From positions 1 through 8,525 of the forward strand of contig CAIYRJ010000098.1 in assembly GCA_903928615.1 (NCBI GenBank): a DNA stretch of 8,525 nucleotides, read 5' to 3'. The notes under the pieces were generated by a model. It was not told the origin of the DNA. It ran no database searches and saw only the letters and a program-made list of their open reading frames with translations. The stretch comes from an uncultured Actinomycetes bacterium (lineage in GTDB: Bacteria > Actinomycetota > Thermoleophilia > Miltoncostaeales > Miltoncostaeaceae). Shown piece after piece: positions 1 to 6,123 of this stretch. Within the stretch, counting starts at the first letter, position 1. Each line of letters starts with the position of its first letter. The position numbers and the translations under genes are program-made.

Positions 1-535
1 CCATGTCCTCGGATCGCACCAGGTCGGCGAGCCACTGCCACAGGCGCACCCGCTGGTCGGGGCTCAGCGTGCCGGTGGGCTCGTCGAGCAGCAGCAGGCT
101 GGGCGCCCCGGCGAGCGCGATGGCCAGGTTGAGCCGCTGCATCGTGCCGGTGGACAGCGCCCCGGCCCGGCGATCGGCGAAGTCACCCAGGTCGGCCCGG
201 CGGATGAGCTCGTCCGCGGTGGCGGGCGGATCGTCCGATCCCTCGAGCCCCGCGAAGAGCCGCAGGTTCTCGCGGGTCGTGAGGCGGGGGTACAGCGCGG
301 GCCGCTGCGGCACCCAGCCCACCTTCGACGCAGATCCCCCCGCCCACTCGAGCGTGCCGGCGCTGGGGGCCTGCACCCCGGCGAGGATCGTGAGCAGGGT
401 GGTCTTGCCCGCGCCGTTCGGCCCGGTGAGCGCCACGCGCTCGCCCCGGGCGAATGTGAGGTCGACCGGCGCCAGGGCCTCGAACGACCCGTAGCTGCGC
501 GTGATGCCGCGCGCCTCGAGGAGGGGGGCGCCCAT
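1..535 (-). CDS. ABC transporter ATP-binding protein, 3' part missing
   Basis: The first 178 residues of an ABC ATPase are visible; the C-terminus lies beyond the left edge. Reading from the ATG at 535, there is a Walker A motif GPNGAGKT (residues 38-45), a Q-loop glutamine in VPQRP (Q77), a signature motif LSTGT (128-132) and Walker B LLLLDEP (147-153) followed by a D-loop-like region. The signature departs from LSGGQ, with T for the first G and T for Q. The fold resembles ABC-2 type ATPases (multidrug, antibiotic or polysaccharide export), where the ATPase drives a separate membrane permease; that permease would be expected just off the left edge. The ATG lies 9 nt after the stop of the AI-2E gene and in the same frame, so the two are probably co-transcribed. 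No good Shine-Dalgarno is seen, which fits translational coupling. Family certain, substrate unknown. Confidence 0.9.
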   Translation of the reverse strand, partial: MGAPLLEARGITRSYGSFEALAPVDLTFARGERVALTGPNGAGKTTLLTILAGVQAPSAGTLEWAGGSASKVGWVPQRPALYPRLTTRENLRLFAGLEGSDDPPATADELIRRADLGDFADRRAGALSTGTMQRLNLAIALAGAPSLLLLDEPTGTLSPDQRVRLWQWLADLVRSEDM

Positions 536-544
536 GTGCGCCGG

Positions 545-1807
545 TCAGTCCGCGCCGGTTGGGCGCGCGGGCTGGGCCTGCGTGACCCCGGTGACATCGA
601 GCGTGTCGCCCGCGTCGGGGCCGTCCGCGCCCGCCGCGGTGGCCGGCGCACGCCGCGGCGGCAGCTTGAGGCCGGTGAGGGTGTCCTGGTCCGATGCCTC
701 GGTCACCGGGCCGGGTGGGGCGCCCGCCGTGGCGGGCGAGAGGCCGAACCATCCCAGGCGCTCGCTCATGTAGACGGCGGTCTCCTTGAGGATGACCACC
801 ACGGGCACCGCGAGGATGATGCCGATGAAGCCGTAGAGCTCCTCGCCGATGAGCACCCCGAAGATGACCACCAGCGGGTGCACTCCCACGGCATCGCCCA
901 TCACCTGCGGCACCACCACGTGTCCCTCGAACTGGTGGATCGCGATGAACGCGATGAGCACCCAGAGCGCCGTCCACGGCGAGATGAACAGGGCCAGCAG
1001 CACCGGGGGTATGGCGCCGAGGATGGGCCCGATGTACGGGATGAACTCCATGAGGAAGATCCACGCCGCGAACAGCACGGCGTATGTGGCGCCCTGCGGG
1101 AACACGCCGGTGACGCCGAGGATCCACAGGACCACCCCGGTGCTCACGGCGATGATGAGGCAGACGAGGGTCTGGGCCTTGATGTACTCGACCAGCGTGC
1201 GCTCGGTGCGCACGAGGAACTGCGCGGCCGAGGGCCCGCCGAGGCGCCGGGCCGCCCGGGCGATCTGCGGGGCGTCGAGCAGCATGTACACCGCGGCCAC
1301 GATGATGATGATGATGATCACCAGCGCGCCGAGGGCGCTGAGCGAGTACGACACCGCGTTGCCGGAGAGGTCGTTCGCCCAGCCCTTGATGGCGGCGAAG
1401 GCCGCCGCCGCGCGCTCCTGCACGTCGACGTCGATGCTGTTGCGGTCGAAGAAGCCCTGCAGGGTCTGCACCTGCCGCTGCGCCTGGTCGGTGTAGAGCG
1501 GCAGGTTGGCCCGGATGGTGTTGATCTGCTCCTGGATGGGCGGGATGAGCAGCACGATCGCGGCCGCCACCACGCCGAGGAACGACAGGAACACGGTGGC
1601 CACCGCGAGGCCGCGCGGCACGTGCGCGCGCCGCACCATGCGCACCAGGGGGTTGAGCAGCAGGGCGATGACCAGCGACACGAGGAAGACGAACAGCACC
1701 CGGCCGAGCGTCTGCCCCGCGATCCACACCATCACGACGATGGCCGCTGCCGTGCCGATCCATGCCCACGGCGGCACTGTGGCCTGGCGGCTGCTCATGC
1801 CGGGCAT
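545..1807 (-). CDS. AI-2E/PerM family transporter-like membrane protein
   Basis: A 420-residue polytopic membrane protein of the AI-2E (PerM, formerly UPF0118) family. Hydrophobic segments lie near residues 15-35, 37-55, 69-90, 155-178, 212-235, 243-290 (two) and 306-345 (two). Family hallmarks are EFIPYIGPILGAIPP (254-268), HQFEGHVVVPQVMG (291-304) and GVHPLVVIFGVLIGEELYG (308-326). Relatives include TqsA, an exporter of autoinducer-2, and putative sodium/proton antiporters, so the substrate cannot be read from the sequence. Residues from about 355 to 420 form a Pro/Ala/Gly-rich, probably disordered cytoplasmic tail. Six consecutive isoleucines (164-169) are encoded by a triplet repeat. The start could be M1 (ATG at 1807) or M4 (ATG at 1798); M1 is kept because a G-rich stretch lies about 10 nt upstream. 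It is the upstream gene of a probable two-gene unit with the ABC ATPase. Confidence 0.88.
   Translation of the reverse strand: MPGMSSRQATVPPWAWIGTAAAIVVMVWIAGQTLGRVLFVFLVSLVIALLLNPLVRMVRRAHVPRGLAVATVFLSFLGVVAAAIVLLIPPIQEQINTIRANLPLYTDQAQRQVQTLQGFFDRNSIDVDVQERAAAAFAAIKGWANDLSGNAVSYSLSALGALVIIIIIIVAAVYMLLDAPQIARAARRLGGPSAAQFLVRTERTLVEYIKAQTLVCLIIAVSTGVVLWILGVTGVFPQGATYAVLFAAWIFLMEFIPYIGPILGAIPPVLLALFISPWTALWVLIAFIAIHQFEGHVVVPQVMGDAVGVHPLVVIFGVLIGEELYGFIGIILAVPVVVILKETAVYMSERLGWFGLSPATAGAPPGPVTEASDQDTLTGLKLPPRRAPATAAGADGPDAGDTLDVTGVTQAQPARPTGAD
1301..1318. repeat. (GAT)6 triplet repeat inside the AI-2E gene
   Basis: Six perfect tandem copies of GAT on the plus strand, read as six ATC (Ile) codons on the coding strand. 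The tract lies in a transmembrane segment, so adding or losing a unit would change helix length by one residue without a frameshift. Such tracts are prone to replication slippage; whether this one varies is not known. Confidence 0.9.
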
Positions 1808-1850
1808 GGTATCGCGGCCCCCCGGGGCCTGAGCCCGCGAGGCTCTGGAC

Positions 1851-1856
1851 TACCCT
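1851..1856 (+). promoter_or_regulatory. Putative -10 hexamer (TACCCT) of the LytM-like gene
   Basis: TACCCT matches the actinobacterial -10 pattern TANNNT and ends 4 nt before the ATG at 1861 and 10 nt before a second in-frame ATG at 1867. A transcript starting 6-8 nt after the hexamer would have almost no leader, and no Shine-Dalgarno is present, so leaderless translation (perhaps from 1867) is plausible. No TTGACA-like -35 is visible. The hexamer sits in a 12-bp sequence, GACTACCCTTCC (1848-1859), repeated in inverted orientation at 6100-6111. Confidence 0.4.
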
Positions 1857-1860
1857 TCCG

Positions 1861-2628
1861 ATGCCCATGCCGCCCCTTACCCGAGATGAGCTTCGGTCAC
1901 GGCGCGCCGTGCGTCGCCAGGCGGACCGGCACCGGAGCAACCGCGCGCTGCTCACCGTCGTGGCGCCCGCCGTGCTGGTGGCCGTGATCATCGCCGCGAT
2001 CGTCCTCGCCTTCTACGACACCGGATCCGGTGGGGAGGCCGCAGTGCCCAGCGGGCAACTGGCGTCGCCGGTGCCCCCGTCGGCCGTCGACGACTCCCCG
2101 GCCCCCCAGCGCGTGGTCCTCGCCCGCGCGGGCCTCGTGGAGGTCGTGCTGCCCGTGGCCGAGAAGCAGGTGACCGCCGTGCTGTTCCACGCCGTCGGCG
2201 AGCCGGGCGCGGTGAACATGGCCCCGGCGGCGGGCGTGTCGCACAACGTGGCGTCCGACGAGGGCGGCGCGCCCGGCACGTCGGGCGTCGACGTGGGCGC
2301 CCCGGCAGGCACCACGGTGTACAGCCCGGTTGACGGGGTGGTCACGGCGGTCATCCCGCATCGCATCGCGGGGCGTCCCGAGGGCCTCGAGATCGTCATC
2401 ACCCCCGCTGGCGTGCCCGACGTCGCGGTGCGCGTGAACCACATCGAGCCTGGCCCCGACGGCATCGTGCCCCGGGTGGGCACGGCGGTGGGCGCGGGCC
2501 GCACCGTGATCGGCCGCGTGCGCGACCTCTCGCGCGTGGCCCGCTTCGAGATCGCCCGCTACACCAATGACGCCGGTAACAACGTGCAGGTGGAGCTCCT
2601 GCGCCAGGCCACCGGGCCGGGCGTCTAG
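1861..2628 (+). CDS. Membrane-anchored degenerate M23/LytM-like protein
   Basis: A 255-residue protein with an Arg-rich cytoplasmic N-terminus (residues 8-28), one transmembrane helix (about 30-51), a Pro/Ser/Ala-rich linker (58-85) and an extracytoplasmic C-terminal domain resembling the M23 (LytM) beta-barrel, starting near 135 with SGVDVGAPAGTTVYSPVDG (141-159). Active M23 enzymes use an H-x3-D pair and a later H-x-H to bind zinc. Here the Asp is kept (D144) but the preceding His is lost, and the H-L-H-F-E stretch is replaced by V-A-R-F-E (226-230). It is therefore probably not a peptidase, but may bind cell wall or act as a regulator, as other degenerate LytM proteins such as EnvC do. The frame is open upstream to 1762, but that part is antisense to the AI-2E gene; the start is placed at 1861, with 1867 as an alternative. 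Its stop overlaps the GTG of the next gene by 1 nt. Confidence 0.75.
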   Translation: MPMPPLTRDELRSRRAVRRQADRHRSNRALLTVVAPAVLVAVIIAAIVLAFYDTGSGGEAAVPSGQLASPVPPSAVDDSPAPQRVVLARAGLVEVVLPVAEKQVTAVLFHAVGEPGAVNMAPAAGVSHNVASDEGGAPGTSGVDVGAPAGTTVYSPVDGVVTAVIPHRIAGRPEGLEIVITPAGVPDVAVRVNHIEPGPDGIVPRVGTAVGAGRTVIGRVRDLSRVARFEIARYTNDAGNNVQVELLRQATGPGV

Positions 2629-3413
2629 TGGCCGGCTTCACCGCCCTGGTGGTGGGCGACGTCTTCGGGGGAGCGGGCATGCGCGCTGCCGAGGACGCCC
2701 TGCCGAAGCTGCGCGAGCAGCACCAGCCCGACATCGTGGTGGTGAACGCCGAGAACGCCGCCCATGGATCGGGCACCACGCCCAAGCAGGCCGAGGCGCT
2801 CATCAGGGCAGGCGCCGACGTGCTCACGGGGGGCAACCACACATTCCGGCGCCCCGAGTTCTTCAAGACCCTCGAGGAGGACCGCCGCGTGCTCCGGCCC
2901 GCCAACCTCAGCACGCGCGGTCCGGGCGGGGGCACCGTGGTGGTGGACGCCCGCGGGGGCTTCCGCGTGGGCGTGATCAACCTCATCGGGTCGGTGTTCA
3001 TCGACGCCGCGCAGAGCCCGTTCGCCGTGGCCGACGACCTCGTCGACCGCATGCGGCGCGAGACCCCGCTGATCATCGTGGACATCCACGCCGAGGCCAC
3101 CAGCGAGAAGATCGCCCTGGCGCGCCACCTCGACGGCCGGGTCACCGCGGTGCTCGGCACCCACACGCACGTGCCGACGGCCGACGAGAAGGTGCTCGCC
3201 GGCGGCACCGCCTACATCAGCGACATCGGCATGACCGGCCCGCACGACTCGGTGATCGGCGTGCGCGAGGAGCCGGTGCTGCGGAGGTTCCTCACCGGCA
3301 TGCCCGCCAAGTGGGAGCCGGCCACGGGCGACGTGCGCGTGCAGGCCGTGCTGGTGCGGGCCGAGCCCGACGGCCGCGCCACGGCCATCGAGCGCATCGA
3401 CCTGCCGGCCTAG
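2628..3413 (+). CDS. ymdB: YmdB/TIGR00282 family metallophosphoesterase
   Basis: A complete 261-residue member of the YmdB (TIGR00282) calcineurin-like phosphoesterase family. Known members bind two metals and hydrolyse 2',3'-cyclic nucleotides; in Bacillus subtilis YmdB affects biofilm formation and late adaptive gene expression. The metal and catalytic motifs appear in order: VVGDVFG (D11), NAENAAHG (E42, N43), TGGNHTF (N70, H71), DIHAEATSEK (H154), GTHTHVPTAD (H179, H181) and YISDIGMTGP (196-205). All expected ligands are present, so it should be active in the cytoplasm. The start is GTG at 2628, whose G is the last base of the upstream TAG, implying translational coupling to the LytM-like gene. 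In Firmicutes ymdB commonly lies beside the RNase Y gene; here that neighbour is absent. The stop codon overlaps the stop of the convergent ATPase gene. Confidence 0.9.
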   Translation: MAGFTALVVGDVFGGAGMRAAEDALPKLREQHQPDIVVVNAENAAHGSGTTPKQAEALIRAGADVLTGGNHTFRRPEFFKTLEEDRRVLRPANLSTRGPGGGTVVVDARGGFRVGVINLIGSVFIDAAQSPFAVADDLVDRMRRETPLIIVDIHAEATSEKIALARHLDGRVTAVLGTHTHVPTADEKVLAGGTAYISDIGMTGPHDSVIGVREEPVLRRFLTGMPAKWEPATGDVRVQAVLVRAEPDGRATAIERIDLPA

Positions 3414-5827
3414 CTCCGCGGCGCGCTCGCCCGCGGCTCGCGCGGCGCGTACTCCTCGATGCGCCGCAGCCACGGGATTCGCCGCACGGCCAGCAGTGCC
3501 GCGATGCCCACCACGACCACCACGGCGATGAGCAGCCACTGACCGGGGGTGGGGATGCCCACCTCGAAGAAGTCGCGCAGGAAGGGGATGTAGAGGCCGA
3601 TGGTGAGCAGCACCACGAAGCCCGCCACCATTCCCCACACCCAGCGGCGCACGCGGTTGCGCTCCGGGCCGCGCTCGAGCTCCACCACCACGGCGAGCCC
3701 CAGCAGGGTGGCGGTGAGCACCGATGCGGTGCGCGCCTCGGACAGCGTGGCGGAGAACACGTCGCGGGCGAGCAGGTACGACGCCGTGATGGCCAGCGCG
3801 ATCACCACGCCCGCGGGTATCGCGAAGGCCCCGAGGCTGCGCATGAAGCCCTCGCGGTGCACGGGCCCCTCGCTCTTCGCGAGCGCCAGGAAGAACGCCG
3901 GGATGCCGATGGTGAGCGACGAGGTGATGGACAGCTGCCGGGGCAGGAAGGGGAACGCCACGGGGATCAGCGCGAACGCCAGCAGGATGATCGCCGAGTA
4001 CACCGACTTCGTGATGAACAGCTTGGCCACCCGGTGGGTGTTGCGGATGATCTGCCGACCGGCCTCGATGGCCTTCGGCAGGGTGGAGAAGGCATTGGTG
4101 AGCAGCACGAGGTCGGCAACGCCCTTGGCCATCTGGCTGCCGTTGCCCATGGCCACGGCGAGGCGGGCGTCCTTCAGGGCGAGGACGTCGTTGACGCCGT
4201 CCCCGATCATCGCCACGTAGCGCCCGTTGGCGGTCATGGCCTGCACGAGCGCGCGCTTCTGCTCGGGCGTGATGCGCCCGAACACCGCGGTGGTGCGCAC
4301 GATCTCGCGCAGTGCCTCGGGGTCGTCCGGCAGGTCCGGCCCCTGGATGGCGTTCTCGGCGCCGGTCACCCCGCATGCGGCGGCCACCGCCTGCACCGTG
4401 CCCACCCCGTCGCCCGAGATCACCTTCACCTGCACGCCCTCGGCCTCGAGGAATCGCACGGTGTCGGGCGCATCGGGCCGCAGTGCCTCCTCCAGCACCA
4501 CGGCGCCGGCGGCGTGCATGCCCGGCAGGTGGCCCATGCCGTCCTGCTGCTCGTCGAGCGGCGCGTCGGCGGTGGCCACCAGCAGCACGCGCCGCCTCTG
4601 GGCCTGTGCGTCGGCGATGGCCGACTGCAGCTCGGGCGGCACGTCCACGCCCACGCGCTCGAGGATCTCCGGCGCCCCCATCACGATCGTCCCGTGGCCG
4701 TCGAGCGTGACGCCGCTCCACTTGCGCGATGACGCGAACGGCACCTCGGCCGTGGGAACCATGGCATCGGCGGGCATGGCCGCGAGGATCGCCTCGGCCG
4801 TGGAGTTGCGCGACGCCGCGCTGGCGGCGAGCAGCCCGGCTGCCCGGCGCACCTCCTGCTCGTCGCGGCCCGGGGCCGCGAGCACGCCCGATACCTCGAG
4901 CCGGTTCTCGGTGAGGGTGCCGGTCTTGTCCACGCACACGGTGTCCACGCTCGCGAGGCTCTCGATGGCGTTGAGCTGCTGGGCGAGCGTGCCGAGGCGC
5001 GCGAGCCGCACGGCGGCGACCGCGAAGGTGAGGCTCGCGAGCAGCACGAGCCCTTCGGGCACCAGGGGCACGAGCGCGGCCACCACGCGCTGCACCGATG
5101 CCGCCGCGCCGCCGAAGTCGAGCCAGATCGTGGAGAGGATCATCAGCACCGCCAGCGGCACCAGCACCACGATGATGAAGCGCAGGATGCGGTTGATGTC
5201 CAGCTGCAGCGGCGAGAGCTGGGTGCGCGTGCCCTTGGCCTCTGCGGCGAGGCGCTCGGCGAACGAGTCGGCCCCCACGGCCGTGACGCGATAGGCGCCG
5301 CTCCCCACCACGCAGAAGGCGCCCGAGAGCACCTGGTCGCCGGCCTCCTTCGCCACGGCGTCCGATTCGCCGGTGAGCACGGATTCGTCGAGGCTCAGCG
5401 CGGTGGCGGTCACCAGCTCGCCGTCGGCCACCACCTGGTCGCCGGGCTCGAGCAGCACCACGTCACCCGGCACGATCTGGGCGATGGCCAGCTCCACCGG
5501 CTCGCCGTCGCGCAGCACGCGCCCGTGCGGCGCCACGAGGAGCGCCAGCCGGTCGAGGGCCCGCTTCGCGCGCGTCTCCTGGATGATCCCGATGGCCATG
5601 TTGGCCACGAGTACGCCCCCGAACAGCATGTCGCCCCACAGCCCGAACATCGCCAGCGGGATCAGCAGGATGATCAGGATGAGGTTGAACAGCGTGAAGG
5701 TGTTCGACCAGACGATGTCGGCGAACGACCTGCTGCTGCGCGGGCCCCGGCGCGGAGGATGCTCGGCCAGGTAGCGCTCGGCCTCGGCGGAGGTGAGCCC
5801 GAGGGTGGTGGGGGAGGCCGTGCTCAC
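3410..5827 (-). CDS. ctpE: CtpE-like cation (probably Ca2+) P-type ATPase
   Basis: A complete 805-residue P-type ATPase with about ten transmembrane segments: two near residues 42-84, two near 214-275 and six between about 598 and 782. Landmarks are the actuator motif LTGES (151-155), the TM4 motif PLVPEGL (254-260), the phosphorylation site DKTGTLTEN (D300), the nucleotide-domain FASSRKWSG (364-372), SGD (471-473) and GDGVND (542-547). There is no HMA domain and no CPC motif, which excludes the P1B heavy-metal pumps. PEGL in TM4 and the sequence after it match the CtpE/CaxP group of P2-type pumps, linked to calcium transport in mycobacteria and streptococci; the ion is inferred from this resemblance. 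The start is GTG at 5827; the only alternatives would cut into the conserved N-terminus. A -10-like hexamer 6 nt upstream suggests a leaderless message. The stop shares CTAG with the convergent ymdB gene. Confidence 0.92.
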   Translation of the reverse strand: MSTASPTTLGLTSAEAERYLAEHPPRRGPRSSRSFADIVWSNTFTLFNLILIILLIPLAMFGLWGDMLFGGVLVANMAIGIIQETRAKRALDRLALLVAPHGRVLRDGEPVELAIAQIVPGDVVLLEPGDQVVADGELVTATALSLDESVLTGESDAVAKEAGDQVLSGAFCVVGSGAYRVTAVGADSFAERLAAEAKGTRTQLSPLQLDINRILRFIIVVLVPLAVLMILSTIWLDFGGAAASVQRVVAALVPLVPEGLVLLASLTFAVAAVRLARLGTLAQQLNAIESLASVDTVCVDKTGTLTENRLEVSGVLAAPGRDEQEVRRAAGLLAASAASRNSTAEAILAAMPADAMVPTAEVPFASSRKWSGVTLDGHGTIVMGAPEILERVGVDVPPELQSAIADAQAQRRRVLLVATADAPLDEQQDGMGHLPGMHAAGAVVLEEALRPDAPDTVRFLEAEGVQVKVISGDGVGTVQAVAAACGVTGAENAIQGPDLPDDPEALREIVRTTAVFGRITPEQKRALVQAMTANGRYVAMIGDGVNDVLALKDARLAVAMGNGSQMAKGVADLVLLTNAFSTLPKAIEAGRQIIRNTHRVAKLFITKSVYSAIILLAFALIPVAFPFLPRQLSITSSLTIGIPAFFLALAKSEGPVHREGFMRSLGAFAIPAGVVIALAITASYLLARDVFSATLSEARTASVLTATLLGLAVVVELERGPERNRVRRWVWGMVAGFVVLLTIGLYIPFLRDFFEVGIPTPGQWLLIAVVVVVGIAALLAVRRIPWLRRIEEYAPREPRASAPRS

Positions 5828-5833
5828 GCGGCG

Positions 5834-5839
5834 AGCCTA
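5834..5839 (-). promoter_or_regulatory. Putative -10 hexamer (TAGGCT) of the CtpE-like gene
   Basis: On the minus strand TAGGCT fits TANNNT and is separated from the GTG start at 5827 by 6 nt. A transcription start 7 nt after the hexamer would fall on the G of GTG, the geometry of a leaderless actinobacterial gene. No Shine-Dalgarno lies between. No clear -35 is visible. The pump may thus have its own promoter independent of the small gene upstream. Confidence 0.45.
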
Positions 5840-5854
5840 GACGGATGCCGGGGG

Positions 5855-5867
5855 CGTGCCCGGCACG
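5855..5867. repeat. 13-bp perfect inverted repeat (6-1-6)
   Basis: CGTGCC-C-GGCACG is a perfect dyad in the 43-nt gap between the small membrane gene and the CtpE-like gene. It sits 16-28 nt upstream of the proposed -10, around the -35 position, where a dimeric regulator could bind. It could instead form a small hairpin after the small gene's stop, but no T-tract follows in that direction. Operator function is inferred from position only. Confidence 0.35.
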
Positions 5868-5870
5868 GGG

Positions 5871-6041
5871 TCAGTCGTCGGCGAAGACGCGGGGCGCCGA
5901 GGCGAGCGAGAAGAGGATCCAGACGACTCCCAGCGCGAAGGGCAGGTACCCGACCTCGTGGCGGTCGATCCACCCGACGTAGGTCGTGATGATGCCCAGC
6001 AGGAACAACGTGGTGACGATCCAGATCGGGAGCTTCTTCAC
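5871..6041 (-). CDS. Small two-helix membrane protein of unknown function
   Basis: A 56-residue ORF starting at GTG (6041) and ending at TGA (5871). It begins VKKLPIWIVTTLF and has two clear hydrophobic segments, about residues 4-24 and 32-50, joined by a short charged loop with DRHE (26-29), and ends in FADD. The positive start (KK) and hairpin layout suggest both ends are cytoplasmic. A GAGAGG Shine-Dalgarno lies 5 nt before the GTG. Codon use is G/C-ending like its neighbours, with no internal stop. It precedes the CtpE-like ATPase on the same strand with a 43-nt gap. I do not recognise the family. It could be an accessory subunit or regulator of the pump, or simply a neighbour; a stable product is inferred from the ribosome site and the helices. 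Its length puts it below many gene-calling cut-offs. Confidence 0.7.
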   Translation of the reverse strand: MKKLPIWIVTTLFLLGIITTYVGWIDRHEVGYLPFALGVVWILFSLASAPRVFADD

Positions 6042-6046
6042 TGCGG

Positions 6047-6052
6047 CCTCTC
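6047..6052 (-). promoter_or_regulatory. Ribosome binding site of the small membrane protein
   Basis: GAGAGG on the minus strand, 5 nt before the GTG at 6041. It is a near-consensus Shine-Dalgarno and the main support for this start. Confidence 0.55.
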
Positions 6053-6060
6053 GCGCGTTG

Positions 6061-6080
6061 AAAAGGGGGCCTTCGGGCCC
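6061..6080 (-). terminator. Hairpin with short T-run in the leader of the small gene
   Basis: Read on the minus strand, GGGCC-CGAA-GGCCC (6080 to 6067) is a 5-bp GC stem with a 4-nt loop, followed by CC and TTTT (6064 to 6061). This is the shape of a weak intrinsic terminator. It lies between the proposed promoter near 6103-6108 and the small gene, so it could act as an attenuator or mRNA-stabilising hairpin. On the plus strand the same stem has a C(TTCG)G tetraloop but no T-tract. With a short stem and only four Ts, the call is tentative. Confidence 0.3.
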
Positions 6081-6102
6081 GGCGGCACGTTACCGGTCAG
6101 GA

Positions 6103-6108
6103 AGGGTA
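6103..6108 (-). promoter_or_regulatory. Putative -10 hexamer (TACCCT) for the small membrane gene
   Basis: The minus-strand TACCCT is part of GACTACCCTTCC, identical to the sequence just before the LytM-like gene at 1848-1859. It would give a leader of roughly 55 nt for the small gene, containing the hairpin at 6067-6080. It overlaps the plus-strand hexamer proposed for the STAS gene, so the site may be a bidirectional promoter or a shared operator. Confidence 0.25.
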
Positions 6109-6112
6109 GTCT
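6107..6112 (+). promoter_or_regulatory. Putative -10 hexamer (TAGTCT) of the STAS gene
   Basis: TAGTCT fits TANNNT and lies 11 nt before the ATG at 6124, giving a leader of only a few bases. The intervening CCCCGCCCGCC has no Shine-Dalgarno, so near-leaderless translation is likely. No -35 consensus is seen. Confidence 0.35.
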
Positions 6113-6123
6113 CCCCGCCCGCC

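Noticed and set aside
1762..1860. N-terminal extension of the LytM-like gene to the ATG at 1762
   Set aside because: It would overlap the AI-2E gene head-on and its residues do not resemble a signal or domain; a -10-like hexamer sits directly before 1861.
536..1987. A 483-codon plus-strand frame antisense to the AI-2E gene
   Set aside because: The translation is dominated by His, Glu, Asp and Arg repeats with no domain; it mirrors codon bias of the true gene.
183..1991. A 602-codon open frame on the minus strand over the ABC and AI-2E region
   Set aside because: It runs in another frame over two well-supported genes and its translation is Arg/Gly/His-rich low-complexity, typical of a shadow frame in GC-rich DNA.
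3416..3436. CCGCGG repeated with a 9-nt spacer, a possible terminator hairpin at the convergent gene ends
   Set aside because: No T-tract on either strand and it lies within coding sequence of the CtpE-like gene; short GC palindromes are common here.
4200..4710. Arg/Pro-rich plus-strand frames within the CtpE-like gene
   Set aside because: They are antisense to the phosphorylation and nucleotide domains of a complete ATPase and have no independent start signals.
2567..4732. A 721-codon plus-strand frame crossing ymdB and the CtpE-like gene
   Set aside because: It spans two real genes on opposite strands in a different frame and has only low-complexity Arg/Ala/His sequence.
2625..4937. A 770-codon minus-strand frame
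   Set aside because: A shadow of ymdB (antisense) and of the CtpE-like gene (out of frame), without recognisable motifs.
5986..6123. N-terminal extension of the STAS gene to 5986
   Set aside because: It overlaps the divergent small gene and its ribosome site, and STAS domains of this class start close to the 6124 ATG.
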